A DNA stretch of 64,000 nt from Flavobacterium jumunjinense (GTDB taxonomy: Bacteria; Bacteroidota; Bacteroidia; Flavobacteriales; Flavobacteriaceae), in contig NZ_CP091285.1 in the NCBI RefSeq assembly GCF_021650975.2, forward strand, positions 3,844,001 through 3,908,000. Direction: 5' to 3'. The stretch's first letter is position 1, and every line of letters begins with the position of its first letter. This document shows positions 37,045 to 46,137 of this stretch, piece by piece. The position numbers and the translations under genes are program-made. Under the pieces are notes generated by a model, which saw only the letters and a list, made by a program, of their open reading frames with translations, did not search any database and was not told where the DNA came from.

Positions 37045-37128
37045 AACGCTTATTCATTTATTTGTATTGCTCTTTAATAAGTGAATGTATTCCACCACCT
37101 AAAAATAAAACTGACTGAAATAATAAAA
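37041..37128 (+). repeat. Cassette junction C0 (left half only)
   Basis: GCTAAAACGCTTATTCATTT, TTGTATTGCTCTTTAATAAG matches the left half of later C-family junctions (GCTAACGTTTATTCATTTG). The right half with the GTAGCTTAAAACC region is missing. Confidence 0.55.
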
Positions 37129-37533
37129 ATGGATAAATTATTCACTTTATGTTTTAATATTTATAGATTTCTTCTATTCTTTCTTTTTCCGTTTTTTATT
37201 TTTGGTATACTAATGACTGGAATTGCCGGACATAATTCGAATCTAAATTATACAGATTATATTTTTTTAGGTTTCATTTTAATTACTCCAATTGTATTGA
37301 CTTATTTTAAAAGAACAAAATCTAAAAAAAATAACAGAATAACTTTAAAATGGATATCCTCATTTTTAATTCTAATTGGAATTATTATAATTTGCATTGG
37401 AATTTTTGACCAAGTACTACTTTATAAAGAAAACAACTTTAATTCTGGAGATAGCTTAGTTTCATTCCTTCTTCTTATGTTTATAACGCTAAGCATAATA
37501 GTTTTAGTCGGACTTATGAATGATAAAGTTTAA
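37129..37533 (+). CDS. Multi-pass membrane protein, unknown
   Basis: About 134 residues from an ATG at 37129 (MDKLFTLCFNIYRFLLFFLF) with four membrane segments and a short basic loop (KRTKSKKNNR). In-frame GTG/ATG codons at 37081 and 37084 would extend it into the half junction, so they are not preferred. No family recognised. Confidence 0.65.
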   Translation: MDKLFTLCFNIYRFLLFFLFPFFIFGILMTGIAGHNSNLNYTDYIFLGFILITPIVLTYFKRTKSKKNNRITLKWISSFLILIGIIIICIGIFDQVLLYKENNFNSGDSLVSFLLLMFITLSIIVLVGLMNDKV

Positions 37534-37726
37534 CTAATACCGCTAACAACTGAGTTTTTTTAAAACAATTAAATAAACATCGTTTAATACTTTCTTAGCC
37601 TAATATAAATTTAATAATGATAAAGTTACTTCACGTAAAGGTTTTTTAGTGTAACTAAAAACATCTATTTTTAATGAAAATTAATATAAACGGAGGTTTT
37701 TAAACAAGAACATGTTAACACTAATT
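37527..37726 (+). repeat. Cassette junction C1
   Basis: C-family repeat: ACCGCTAACAACTGAG at left, GGTTTTTTAGTGTAACT, a TATTTTTAA -7-like motif near 37666, AAACGGAGGTTTTTAAACAAG, then right core GTTAACACTAATT (37714-37726), which partly pairs with AATTAATACATAAC after the next gene. Confidence 0.65.
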
Positions 37727-37738
37727 CCGAAAAACAAT

Positions 37739-38977
37739 ATGACAAAAGTACATTTCATAATAATTTTCCTTTTTACAATAAACCAAATTATCTCTCAAAA
37801 TTTAAACGATGGAAAGGGATTTGGTAATTCAATAATTCTAAAATCCGATATTTTACAGGAAGAGCGAGACATTCAAATTTTCTTACCAGCTAATTACGAG
37901 CAAAATTCTAAAAAATATCCAGTTCTGTATGTACTAGATGCCCAACGTTATTTTTTAAATGGAATTGCATTTCAACAAAACCTCACCTGGCAGGAAGTTG
38001 CCCCAGAATTCATTGTTATTGGAATTAATACCAACCCTATAAAAAGACGTAATTTATTTTACGAGGAATCTTCTAAGTTTATCCAATTCTTAGAAGATGA
38101 GCTGATTCCTGAAATAAATAAAAGATACAGAACACTCAATCAACGAATTTATTTTGGATGGGAAATGGCAGCGGGCTTAGGTGTTGAGATATTTGCAAGA
38201 AAACCCTACCTTTTTAAAGGTTTTCTTTTATCAAGTCCTACGCATATCTCTGGAGAACGCTTAGAGATAGTAAGCAAAATGTTGAAAAATAGCACTCAAC
38301 ATGATTTAAAACTATACACAGCATTAGGAACTGTTGAAAATTGGGCAACAGAATCTATGTTTTCTTTAGATTCTATTTTTCAAATGCATCCAGTAAAAAA
38401 CATACAATGGGAATACAATCTTTCTGATAAAGAGAATCATTACACAACTCCGTTAACTACCATAAATGAAGGGTTGAAACTATTTTTTAGTGACTATGGA
38501 CCAATCCGATTTTATTCAATTAACGAGTTCTTAGATTTTGGTGGTATAGAGAAACTTAAAGAACATTATCAAGATAGAGGGGAAAAATATCAAATCTCAG
38601 AAGAGATTCACTCTGACACAAAACACTATCTTTTGCTACAAGCACATAAAGAAAATAATTTTAAGATTTTCGAAGAGTTAGTTCGGGAAATCGAAGGTGA
38701 AAATTTTATTAAGAATTACTACAGACAAGCTAGATGGTTCGACAGATATTCTCAGTTTTATCTTGAAAATAATAGATTAGAAGATGCTCTTGAAATTTTA
38801 GATTTAGGACTCGATAAGTTTCCTAATGCTTCAGTTCTACATTTTGGAAAAGGAAATTATTATAAGACGATTGGAAAAATTAAAGATGCAAAGAAATGGT
38901 ATAAAATAGCTATTCAAATTGCAAGAAAGAATAATGAACCTGAATTAGAAGAGTATATTACTGAACTACAAAAATAA
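37739..38977 (+). CDS. Secreted esterase (alpha/beta hydrolase, esterase-D type) with TPR tail
   Basis: About 412 residues with a signal peptide (TKVHFIIIFLFTINQIISQ). The esterase region (about 30-270) has the opening ILQEERDIQIFLPANYEQNSKKYPVLYVLDAQ and FIVIGINTNPIKRRNLFYEES typical of the family. However, the usual nucleophile elbow GxSxGG reads FGWEMAAGLGVE, so Ser appears replaced by Glu and catalysis is doubtful or altered. The C-terminus has TPR-like helices (LEDALEILDLGLDKFP). The ATG at 37712 lies inside the junction core and is rejected. Confidence 0.85.
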   Translation: MTKVHFIIIFLFTINQIISQNLNDGKGFGNSIILKSDILQEERDIQIFLPANYEQNSKKYPVLYVLDAQRYFLNGIAFQQNLTWQEVAPEFIVIGINTNPIKRRNLFYEESSKFIQFLEDELIPEINKRYRTLNQRIYFGWEMAAGLGVEIFARKPYLFKGFLLSSPTHISGERLEIVSKMLKNSTQHDLKLYTALGTVENWATESMFSLDSIFQMHPVKNIQWEYNLSDKENHYTTPLTTINEGLKLFFSDYGPIRFYSINEFLDFGGIEKLKEHYQDRGEKYQISEEIHSDTKHYLLLQAHKENNFKIFEELVREIEGENFIKNYYRQARWFDRYSQFYLENNRLEDALEILDLGLDKFPNASVLHFGKGNYYKTIGKIKDAKKWYKIAIQIARKNNEPELEEYITELQK

Positions 38978-39123
38978 TTAATACATAACGTCATCTTCAG
39001 TTTTTAATACTGTAACTACAAAAAAAGCTACTGCAAATAGAGAGCCCGCTTGATGATTTGCAAGCACTATTTTTTTATATTTGAAAATAAAATAAGCCAT
39101 TTGTTATACATAGCTACCATGAT
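38978..39123 (+). repeat. Singleton cassette junction
   Basis: Left ATACATAACGTC; middle ACTGCAAATAGAGAGCCCGC and GATTTGCAAGC; right core GTTATACATAG (39113-39123), which pairs over six or seven bases with TTATATAAC (39711-39719). Confidence 0.5.
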
Positions 39124-39181
39124 TTAGGTAGCTTTGTATTATTTTGCCATACATATAAAAAAGTTATACATATTAAGAGAA

Positions 39182-39703
39182 ATGAGAACTCCAAAAATAT
39201 TATTAGTTTTGATTTTGATTTTCTTCTCTTGTAAAACTGCTAAAGTTGAAACCAAAACTGAAAAATCAAAAGCAGAAATAAATTTATTGGAATTTCCTAA
39301 ACAAATAGGTTTTGTTAATGATTTTGAAAAATTTTTCTCAGAAGAAGAAAATAAATTCCTAGAGGATTTACTAGTTTATTATGAAAAGAATTCAAATAAA
39401 AAGATTGTAATAATTACAATTGGTTCGATTCCTGAAAACACGAGATTTGACAAGTATGCTATAAGAATATCAAACAATTGGAATGTTGGAAAAAACAATA
39501 ACGGAAACGGATTAACCGTTGTCTTGAGTAAATCTTTGAAAAAAATAAGAATTTCAACATCTGAAAAAGCAAAAGAACTCTATTTATCTGACGAACTTTG
39601 TGAAAAAGTAATTTATGAAACAATGATTCCTCAATTTAAAAACGGAAAGCATTATGATGGTGTTTTACTTGGGCTGAATGAATTAATAAGAAAATGGATG
39701 TAA
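39182..39703 (+). CDS. TPM-domain lipoprotein
   Basis: About 173 residues; signal with lipobox LILIFFSC (Cys about 18). Residues about 40-165 match the TPM domain (repair-of-photosystem/phosphatase-like): QIGFVNDFEKFFSEEENKFLEDLLVYY, NWNVGKNNNGNGLTVVLSKSLKKIRI. TPM lipoproteins are membrane-surface proteins of poorly known function. The ATG at 39182 gives a proper signal; an earlier in-frame ATG (39134) does not. Confidence 0.85.
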   Translation: MRTPKILLVLILIFFSCKTAKVETKTEKSKAEINLLEFPKQIGFVNDFEKFFSEEENKFLEDLLVYYEKNSNKKIVIITIGSIPENTRFDKYAIRISNNWNVGKNNNGNGLTVVLSKSLKKIRISTSEKAKELYLSDELCEKVIYETMIPQFKNGKHYDGVLLGLNELIRKWM

Positions 39704-39710
39704 AAGTACT

Positions 39711-39851
39711 TTATATAACAGCCGTTATTCTCAATGGCTTTGGCTTGGTTTTTCCTTCAGAAAAACTGCCGGTTGTCAAAACATTTTCTATATTTGTTAT
39801 AGCCAGTCTTTAATCATGCTAACAAAGGCTAGCCAAAAAACGTTCACTACA
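39711..39851 (+). repeat. Singleton cassette junction F
   Basis: Left core TTATATAAC then AGCCGTTATTCTC; TTTGGCTTGG, GCCGGTTGTC, TATATTTGTTATAGCC (a -7-like TATATTTG), GGCTAGCC, then right core GTTCACTACA (39842-39851). Confidence 0.5.
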
Positions 39852-39873
39852 TTTAAGATAAACCGAATAAATA

Positions 39874-40530
39874 ATGAACCAAGAAGTAAATAAATATCTG
39901 AATAGCCTCAAAAAATGGAAAGAGGAATTAACAAAACTTCGTGAAATTATTCTTGAATCTGGACTAAATGAAGAATTTAAGTGGATGCATCCTTGCTATA
40001 CCGATAATGGAAAAAACATTGTTCTAATCCACGAATTTAAAGATTACTGTGCAATTCTATTTCATAAAGGAGCTTTACTAAAAGACTCTGAAAATATTTT
40101 AATACAGCAAACAGAAAACGTACAATCTGCAAGACAAATACGATTTACCGACTTACCAGAAATTTTTGAACTTGAACCGATAATTAAACAATATATAAAC
40201 GAAGCAATTGGAATTGAAAAATCAGGAATAAATGTAATAAAGAAAAAAACTTCCGATTTCGAAATTCCTAAAGAATTAGAGCAGATATTTGAGGAAAATC
40301 CCGATTTTGAAATAGCATTTACAAATTTAACCGCAGGAAGAAAGAGAGGTTATCTTTTACATTTTAACAACACAAAACAGTCTAAAACTAAAATATCCCG
40401 AATTGAAAAAAATATGGAGCGAATTAAAGATGGATATGGTTTAAATGATTGTACTTGCGGATTATCGAAACGAAAACCAAATTGCGATGGTTCACATAAA
40501 CAATTAGAAACTGAAAAAAATTACGATTAA
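39874..40530 (+). CDS. YdeI-type DUF1801 protein with C-terminal CDGSH motif
   Basis: A 218-residue protein in three parts: DUF1801/YdhG-like (about 1-110; EEFKWMHPCYTDNGKNIVLIHEF), a YdeI-type helical segment (about 130-195; AFTNLTAGRKRGYLLHF) and a C-terminal CTCGLSKRKPNCDGSHK. The last matches C-x-C-x2-S-x3-P-x-C-D-G-S-H, the ligand set of CDGSH [2Fe-2S] proteins. It starts a tight three-gene group (5- and 10-base gaps). Confidence 0.85.
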   Translation: MNQEVNKYLNSLKKWKEELTKLREIILESGLNEEFKWMHPCYTDNGKNIVLIHEFKDYCAILFHKGALLKDSENILIQQTENVQSARQIRFTDLPEIFELEPIIKQYINEAIGIEKSGINVIKKKTSDFEIPKELEQIFEENPDFEIAFTNLTAGRKRGYLLHFNNTKQSKTKISRIEKNMERIKDGYGLNDCTCGLSKRKPNCDGSHKQLETEKNYD

Positions 40531-40535
40531 ACTAT

Positions 40536-41246
40536 ATGAGCATATTCTCTTATCATCTTGTCAAAATACCATTTATAGTAGCAATAAAAGGATTATTCTT
40601 TAAACCTATTAATAAGAATACTAAGGGCTTAATTCATTCTGAATATATGACTGCAATGACCTTAGGCTCTCCTATCCTATCACCTTCACGATTTTTAATA
40701 AGACAAGTAGCAATATTTGCACAATGGGAAAACGAACAAGCACTTGAAAACTATTTAAAGAATGAAAAGTTTGGAAAAATTTTAATTAAAGGTTGGCATG
40801 TTCGGTTATCGTTTATGAGAGAATGGGGGAATATAAGCGGATTTAAAATACCTGACCTAAAAGCAGAATTAGAAAGTCCATCATCTCCAGTAGTTGCTGT
40901 AACGATCGCTAAAATGAAGCCATTTGCAGTCCCAAGGTTTATACATTGGGGAAGGCCTGTTGAAAAATTAGTTCGTGACCACGCAGGAACATTACTTTCA
41001 TTAGCATCTGTAAGATTACCTAATACGGTTTCTACCTTTTCTATATGGAAAACAGAAGAAGAAATGACTAATATGGTTCACGGACATAGTGTAATGCCAA
41101 AACCAAAAAGGCATTCAAATGCGATGAAAGAAAGGGAACGAAAAAACTTTCATTTTGAATTCACAACTTTACGATTTAAACCTCTTTCTGAACTTGGAAC
41201 TTGGAAAGGAAAAGAAAACTTCATTCCAAATATTCAAAATAATTAA
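40536..41246 (+). CDS. Spheroidene monooxygenase-like (CrtA-like) protein
   Basis: A 236-residue protein resembling CrtA: SRFLIRQVAIFAQWENEQALENYL, GWHVRLSFMREWG and RDHAGTLLSLASVRLPNTVSTFSIWK are family-like segments. CrtA is a heme-dependent carotenoid oxygenase, but homologues outside photosynthetic bacteria are unassigned. Five bases separate it from the CDGSH gene and ten from the next gene; probably one operon. Confidence 0.78.
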   Translation: MSIFSYHLVKIPFIVAIKGLFFKPINKNTKGLIHSEYMTAMTLGSPILSPSRFLIRQVAIFAQWENEQALENYLKNEKFGKILIKGWHVRLSFMREWGNISGFKIPDLKAELESPSSPVVAVTIAKMKPFAVPRFIHWGRPVEKLVRDHAGTLLSLASVRLPNTVSTFSIWKTEEEMTNMVHGHSVMPKPKRHSNAMKERERKNFHFEFTTLRFKPLSELGTWKGKENFIPNIQNN

Positions 41247-41256
41247 CCTTTTGTAA

Positions 41257-42138
41257 ATGGAAACTGCACCTTTAAAACAAAATTTTCAAGATTGGATAAC
41301 ACAACAATGGGTCATTCTGTTTGGTAAAAAAATTATACCTAATCAAAACGAATGGTTATTAGGTCCTTTTGGAAAAACCAATGGAATTGGTCAAAAATTC
41401 ATAAAACAATTGATGTTAAACGAAAGTTTAGAAGTTGATACAAGTAAATATGAAAGAGGTATATTACAATCAATAAAGCAACTAAAATTTTCAAAAAATG
41501 AGCTTGAAATATTATCTAAAAATGTAATTGATTTTTACGAAAAAACAAGTAATTATGAATTTGATTTAAAAGTAAAATGGAATCCATTTTTTAAATTTTT
41601 TGGAGTGTTTTTAAAAATATTGTTTAGCAATCGAATTGAACAATTAAATTTACCTTTAGCAAATAGTAAAAATTCTAAAGCTTTAAAAAGTGAAATAATT
41701 CACTTGATTGATAAAAAAACCAAAATACTAAAAAGAACGATCTGGCTTAGAACTTTTAAAGACTCCGAACGAGTTGTATATTCAGGAATTTATGAGGTTT
41801 GTACTATTCCTAATGGAAACAATTGCATAAAAGCAATTTTTCCTTTACCAAACGGAAACGCAACTGTAATTTTAAATCCTAGTGTAGGCAAAAATGGTGA
41901 ACTTGTTTTAAAATCATCAGGAATGAAAATTGGAGATAGTGGTTTTTACTTTTTACTAAATGATTCTAAGGGAAATTTATGGACTAAATTCATTAAATCA
42001 TTTAAAGATCAATTAATTGTGAGTTCTGATGATGAGAAAATAAAAGCAAAACAAACCCTAACCTTATGGAATTTAAGAGTGTTGACGTTTGAGTATGAAA
42101 TAATAAAAAAAGATTCTAAAGAAGCTGTAATTAAATAA
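41257..42138 (+). CDS. Soluble protein, unknown function
   Basis: A 293-residue protein without signal or membrane segments. The C-terminal half (YEVCTIPNGNNCIKAIFPLPNGNATVILNPSVGKNGELVLKSSG) is beta-rich and recalls proteins co-occurring with CrtA-like or lipid-modifying genes, but I do not recognise the family. Third gene of the likely operon with the YdeI/CDGSH and CrtA-like genes. Confidence 0.72.
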   Translation: METAPLKQNFQDWITQQWVILFGKKIIPNQNEWLLGPFGKTNGIGQKFIKQLMLNESLEVDTSKYERGILQSIKQLKFSKNELEILSKNVIDFYEKTSNYEFDLKVKWNPFFKFFGVFLKILFSNRIEQLNLPLANSKNSKALKSEIIHLIDKKTKILKRTIWLRTFKDSERVVYSGIYEVCTIPNGNNCIKAIFPLPNGNATVILNPSVGKNGELVLKSSGMKIGDSGFYFLLNDSKGNLWTKFIKSFKDQLIVSSDDEKIKAKQTLTLWNLRVLTFEYEIIKKDSKEAVIK

Positions 42139-42432
42139 ACTGTAAAGTTTCCTATTCTAAACTTAGTTATTATTAAGACTATAAATATAATAATGCTGAA
42201 AAGAGGTATTACTACAGCTATTATTTTTATTTTATTAATGTTTTAGGATGCAATACTTTTAATTCAATAGATTAAAATTTAGGAAAACATATTTTCCAAA
42301 TTTTGTTTCGTTAGTTTATACATAATTAGGATTCCCAATAAATTTACCAGTTTCTGTGATTTTAGATTCTATTCCGTTTATATTTGCTACATTATAGGGG
42401 CAACTAGAGACAAAAAGTACAATCTAAAAAAG
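42139..42432. promoter_or_regulatory. Intergenic region with candidate promoter for the AraC gene
   Basis: 294 bases with no gene. ATTACTACAGC near 42209 recalls left cores of other junctions, but no repeat body is seen. TATATTTG at 42379-42386 fits the -7 element 47 bases before the AraC ATG; the -33 position is poor (GTGA). Confidence 0.4.
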
Positions 42433-43257
42433 ATGAACAAACTTAAAAGAGGTGAATTTTTCGGAGCACATTATCAAAAACTAAATTTTGAGGACTTCAC
42501 AATAACCGATACTGAATATACACATAATAAAGTCGATTGGCATTTTCATGAAAACCCTTATTTCACCTACCTCTTACAAGGAAAACTCTATGAAGCCAAT
42601 AAAAAAGAAGAATACTATTTAGAATCGGGTAGTTTACTGTTTCATAATTGGCAAGATGCTCATCACAACATAAAACCCAAAGATTATACAAGAGGATTTC
42701 ATATTGAATTTAATTCGGATTGGTTTCTAAAACACGATATAGCTTCAATGGATTTTGAAGGAAGTCTTAATTTAAAGAACCCAGTTATTAAAAGCTTAAT
42801 GAATAAAGTCTTTTTAGAAACAAAGATCAACGACAATCAAAGTCAACTAAGTATAGAACTATTAATGATTGCGATTTTTAATAAAATGAAAACGCATGAA
42901 TCAATTGTAAATACTAAAACTCCAGAATGGGTTAAAAAAACGCAAGAAATTCTTCTAGAAACTGATGTTAATTATACTCTTGAAATGCTAAGCAAAGAGT
43001 TAAACATTCATTCCGTTCATCTTTCAAGAGAATTTCATCGCTATTTTGGAACAACATTTGGACAATATGTAAGACAACTAAAACTAAATAAGGCAATAAC
43101 ATTAATTGCATCGAACCAACTTTCCATGACAGAGATTTGCTATAAATGTGGTTTTTATGACCAAAGCCATTTTATATCCTCCTTTAAACAGATTTATAAA
43201 ATTTCACCTTCTAGTTTCAATAAAAACTTTAAGAATGTTAAAAATATACAATTATAG
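42433..43257 (+). CDS. AraC-family transcription regulator
   Basis: A 274-residue regulator: N-terminal cupin-like sensing domain (about 15-120; WHFHENPYFTYLLQGKLYE, GSLLFHNWQDAHHNIKP) and a C-terminal double HTH (about 170-268; LEMLSKELNIHSVHLSREFHRYFG and MTEICYKCGFYDQSHFISSFKQIYKISPSSF). The family senses a small ligand. It lies directly before the serine-hydrolase gene (46-base gap) and may control it. Confidence 0.92.
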   Translation: MNKLKRGEFFGAHYQKLNFEDFTITDTEYTHNKVDWHFHENPYFTYLLQGKLYEANKKEEYYLESGSLLFHNWQDAHHNIKPKDYTRGFHIEFNSDWFLKHDIASMDFEGSLNLKNPVIKSLMNKVFLETKINDNQSQLSIELLMIAIFNKMKTHESIVNTKTPEWVKKTQEILLETDVNYTLEMLSKELNIHSVHLSREFHRYFGTTFGQYVRQLKLNKAITLIASNQLSMTEICYKCGFYDQSHFISSFKQIYKISPSSFNKNFKNVKNIQL

Positions 43258-43303
43258 CCATTTTTATAATCTCATCTTTGTGCTTCAATCAAAATAAATC
43301 AAA

Positions 43304-45010
43304 ATGAGATTACACAATTTTCTACTGCTTTTTCTATTATCTTATTTTTCTTCCCTAAAGGCACAAAACATGGAAGATTACACAAAAGCTTGGGAAGGAC
43401 AATTTAATACTTCAAAAGTACTAAATTTCACTGTTGAAATTGAAACCATTACATCTGAAAAGTCAATTTTTAGAATTTCAAATGACCACATAATTATCAA
43501 TGAAGCCTTTTCAACTGAAAAAAAAGTAATTGATATCTTCATAGATGAAAACCTCTCTTTTATAGGTGAGTTTAACAGTGATAAAACTACTATAAATGGC
43601 TTTATAAAGTCGGGTTACTTCTTTTACCATGTCGATCTAATTAAGAAAAACACAAACACATATACTGGCAATTGGAATGCTTTTATTGTTGATGAATTGA
43701 AATCTAAAGCTTTCTATTTGAGTATTGAAAATGGAGCTAAAGAAAATTATGAAGCCTATCCTATATTTGGCGACAATCGATTTACGGGAACTTGGTGTGC
43801 AAATTTCAAAAAGAATGAAACTATTATTTCTTTTACCGATTTTAAAACAGGATTTAATTTTAAAGGACAACTAGGAGAATCAAAAATCGCATTAGACATT
43901 TATTTAACTGATAAATTGGTGACTCAAATAAAGTTAACTCCATCTAAAGAAGAATGGAAAATTGGAGCGTTTAAAACCAATACAATAACTAAAATACCTG
44001 AGTCTTTAAATGACGGTTGGAAAATTGCGACTTCAAAGAATATAAATACCAATTTACTCCGTGAAATGGAAGATGCCATAAATTCTAATTCACTTGAAAA
44101 TACACATAGTGTTCTTATCGCTCAAAAAGGCAAATTAATATATGAGCATTACTTTTCAGGATATACAAGCACTATTCCTCACGATATGCGTTCTGCTTCA
44201 AAAAGTATTTCATCGGCTATGGTTGGAATTGCAATAGATAAGAAAATGATTGTTGACGAAAATGAAAAACTCTTTAATTTTTTACCCGAAAAATATAAAA
44301 CAACTACAGATACGCTTAAAAAACAAATCTCAATTCACAGCTTGCTAACAATGAGCTCTGGATTAGATGCTATTGATTTTGGTATAGAAAGCGATTCGTA
44401 TGCAACGGAAGACAACTACCAACAACAGCAAGACATTACAAAGTATATTTTAGAAGCTCCAATGCTCTACAAACCGAATTTACATTCCAATTATGGCTCT
44501 GCAAATCCTTATTTATTAGGTGTCATTGTAGATTCAGTTGTTTCAGAACCGTTGGAATTATTTATGGACAAAACCTTGTTTCAAAAATTAAATATATCGA
44601 ATTATATCATTCAATCTGATGGACACGGTGCACCCTATTTTGGAGGAGGTATGTATTTAACACCACGAGATATGCTTAAATTTGGGCAACTATACCTTTC
44701 TGAAGGAAAATGGAAAAATGAAAGAATAGTATCTAAAGAATGGGTGAAAAAGTCATTCAAAAACTATCATGTTTTAGAAAATACTCAAGATAAAAATGGT
44801 TATGGTTATTTGTGGTGGCATAAAACATATACAATAAATGGTCAAATAATTAATAGCATCGAAGCAAGAGGTGCTGGTGGACAATATATTTTTGTTATTC
44901 CAAAATTCAAATCTGTTGTAGTAATTACTTCTTCAAATTTTAAAAATGGGAAATTTCAACAACCTGAAAAAATACTGGAAGATTATATATTACCTTCTTT
45001 ATTAAATTAA
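43304..45010 (+). CDS. Secreted serine hydrolase (class C beta-lactamase-like)
   Basis: A 568-residue exported protein (signal LLLFLLSYFSSLKAQ). Residues about 20-225 are a beta-rich N-terminal domain of unknown role. Residues about 250-565 are the beta-lactamase-like domain with S-x-x-K in MRSASKSISSAMVG, a Y-G-S in SNYGSANPYLLG replacing Y-x-N, and the RGAGGQYIFVIPK motif near the end. Such proteins are usually esterases or D-aminopeptidases. It follows the AraC gene and likely pairs with it functionally. Confidence 0.88.
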   Translation: MRLHNFLLLFLLSYFSSLKAQNMEDYTKAWEGQFNTSKVLNFTVEIETITSEKSIFRISNDHIIINEAFSTEKKVIDIFIDENLSFIGEFNSDKTTINGFIKSGYFFYHVDLIKKNTNTYTGNWNAFIVDELKSKAFYLSIENGAKENYEAYPIFGDNRFTGTWCANFKKNETIISFTDFKTGFNFKGQLGESKIALDIYLTDKLVTQIKLTPSKEEWKIGAFKTNTITKIPESLNDGWKIATSKNINTNLLREMEDAINSNSLENTHSVLIAQKGKLIYEHYFSGYTSTIPHDMRSASKSISSAMVGIAIDKKMIVDENEKLFNFLPEKYKTTTDTLKKQISIHSLLTMSSGLDAIDFGIESDSYATEDNYQQQQDITKYILEAPMLYKPNLHSNYGSANPYLLGVIVDSVVSEPLELFMDKTLFQKLNISNYIIQSDGHGAPYFGGGMYLTPRDMLKFGQLYLSEGKWKNERIVSKEWVKKSFKNYHVLENTQDKNGYGYLWWHKTYTINGQIINSIEARGAGGQYIFVIPKFKSVVVITSSNFKNGKFQQPEKILEDYILPSLLN

Positions 45011-45215
45011 AAACGAAAATATTTTATAGTTGTAGCGTCTATTGGTACTTAAAAATAAATACTCTAAATAATTATAAATAAAAAATTGATAAACGTAAAG
45101 AAAGTAGTTTTGGATTATAAAAAAGTTTTTTAGTGTAGTTTAAATCAGCTATTTTTACTTTTAATAAAATCCTAGTTTTTTGTCAAACTAAGGTTGTGTT
45201 ATATTTTACAAAAAA
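45011..45215 (+). repeat. Cassette junction C2
   Basis: C-family right half: AGTTTTTTAGTGTAGTTT (45124-), a CTATTTTTAC -7-like motif, CTAGTTTTTTGTCAAACTAAG, right core GTTGTGTTA. The left half (TTGTAGCGTCTATTGG) is diverged. Confidence 0.6.
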
Positions 45216-45222
45216 AACAGAT

Positions 45223-45945
45223 ATGAATTTTGAAAAAATAAAAGTAAAATCATTTTTATTACTATTGTTAATAATATCATCTTGTAATACCATTAAATTA
45301 AATAATTTGACTAATGAACAAGATTTGAGTAAAGAGATTGAAGTTGTTCATTTAATATCAGAAAAAGATAAAATTTCTCATAATGGTAAAAAAATAGGAG
45401 ATATAGTTTTCAAAGATAATAAAAACCCTGATTGGAATTATTTGAAAAATAAAATGACAGCGTTTGCAAAATTAAATGGTGCAAATTTAATTGAAATAAA
45501 AACATTTGGTTGGGGGAAAAAAGGGCAAGTATTTTATTTAGAAGCAAATCTTTTTTATGTTGAAAATGAAAAAAAATTTTTAAATACTGAAAATAATAAA
45601 GATGAAAGATGTTCAATAGTAATTTTCAGAGATGGATTGGAATCGCCATTAGGTTCAGCTTTTACTATCAATGCTTCAATTAATAATACCAAATTTGAAA
45701 ACCTAAAAAAAAGTAATTATTTTAGAGAATATGTTGATGATTGTAACCAAGAAAATACTGTTTTAATAAATAAAAACTCATACAAAGTTAAACTAAATGG
45801 TAAGAGCAAATATTATAAGGTAGCAAAACAAACTGGAACAGGATATTTAGGAAATAGTGTACAAATTGGAATTGGAGGAGTATATTTTGTTGAAATTGAA
45901 GATGAAGTTTTAGGAAAATTATTAATTAGTGAAATTAATGAATAA
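45223..45945 (+). CDS. Lipoprotein, unknown function
   Basis: About 240 residues with lipobox LLLIISSC (Cys about 21). The region DWNYLKNKMTAFAKLNGANLIEIKTFGWGKKGQVFYLEANLFYVE resembles small surface lipoproteins that sense or carry ligands, but no named family. The ATG at 45223 is used; a TTG at 45196 lies within the junction core. Confidence 0.7.
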   Translation: MNFEKIKVKSFLLLLLIISSCNTIKLNNLTNEQDLSKEIEVVHLISEKDKISHNGKKIGDIVFKDNKNPDWNYLKNKMTAFAKLNGANLIEIKTFGWGKKGQVFYLEANLFYVENEKKFLNTENNKDERCSIVIFRDGLESPLGSAFTINASINNTKFENLKKSNYFREYVDDCNQENTVLINKNSYKVKLNGKSKYYKVAKQTGTGYLGNSVQIGIGGVYFVEIEDEVLGKLLISEINE

Positions 45946-46107
45946 AAAATATCTTTATTAATAAAAACAGATAGATTAATATTTTCTACTTCCGAACTTA
46001 ACGATTCTGAACAAATAGATATTATATAAAAATTAGCTAAATATTTTGATAAACCAACAATCAAAGAAATGAAATTCATTCTGAGGGTTTTAAACACTTT
46101 CAATTAA
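45946..46107 (+). pseudogene. In-frame remnant of a degraded ORF
   Basis: Continuing in the lipoprotein gene's frame beyond its TAA, the sequence reads ...TSELNDSEQIDII, a TAA stop, then KLAKYFDKPTIKEMKF and another stop at about 46107. The peptide looks protein-like rather than random, suggesting a broken small gene or a lost fusion partner. Chance cannot be excluded in so AT-rich a stretch. Confidence 0.3.
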
Positions 46108-46137
46108 TTGATTGCGAAAATTTGAAACTAAAGCATA

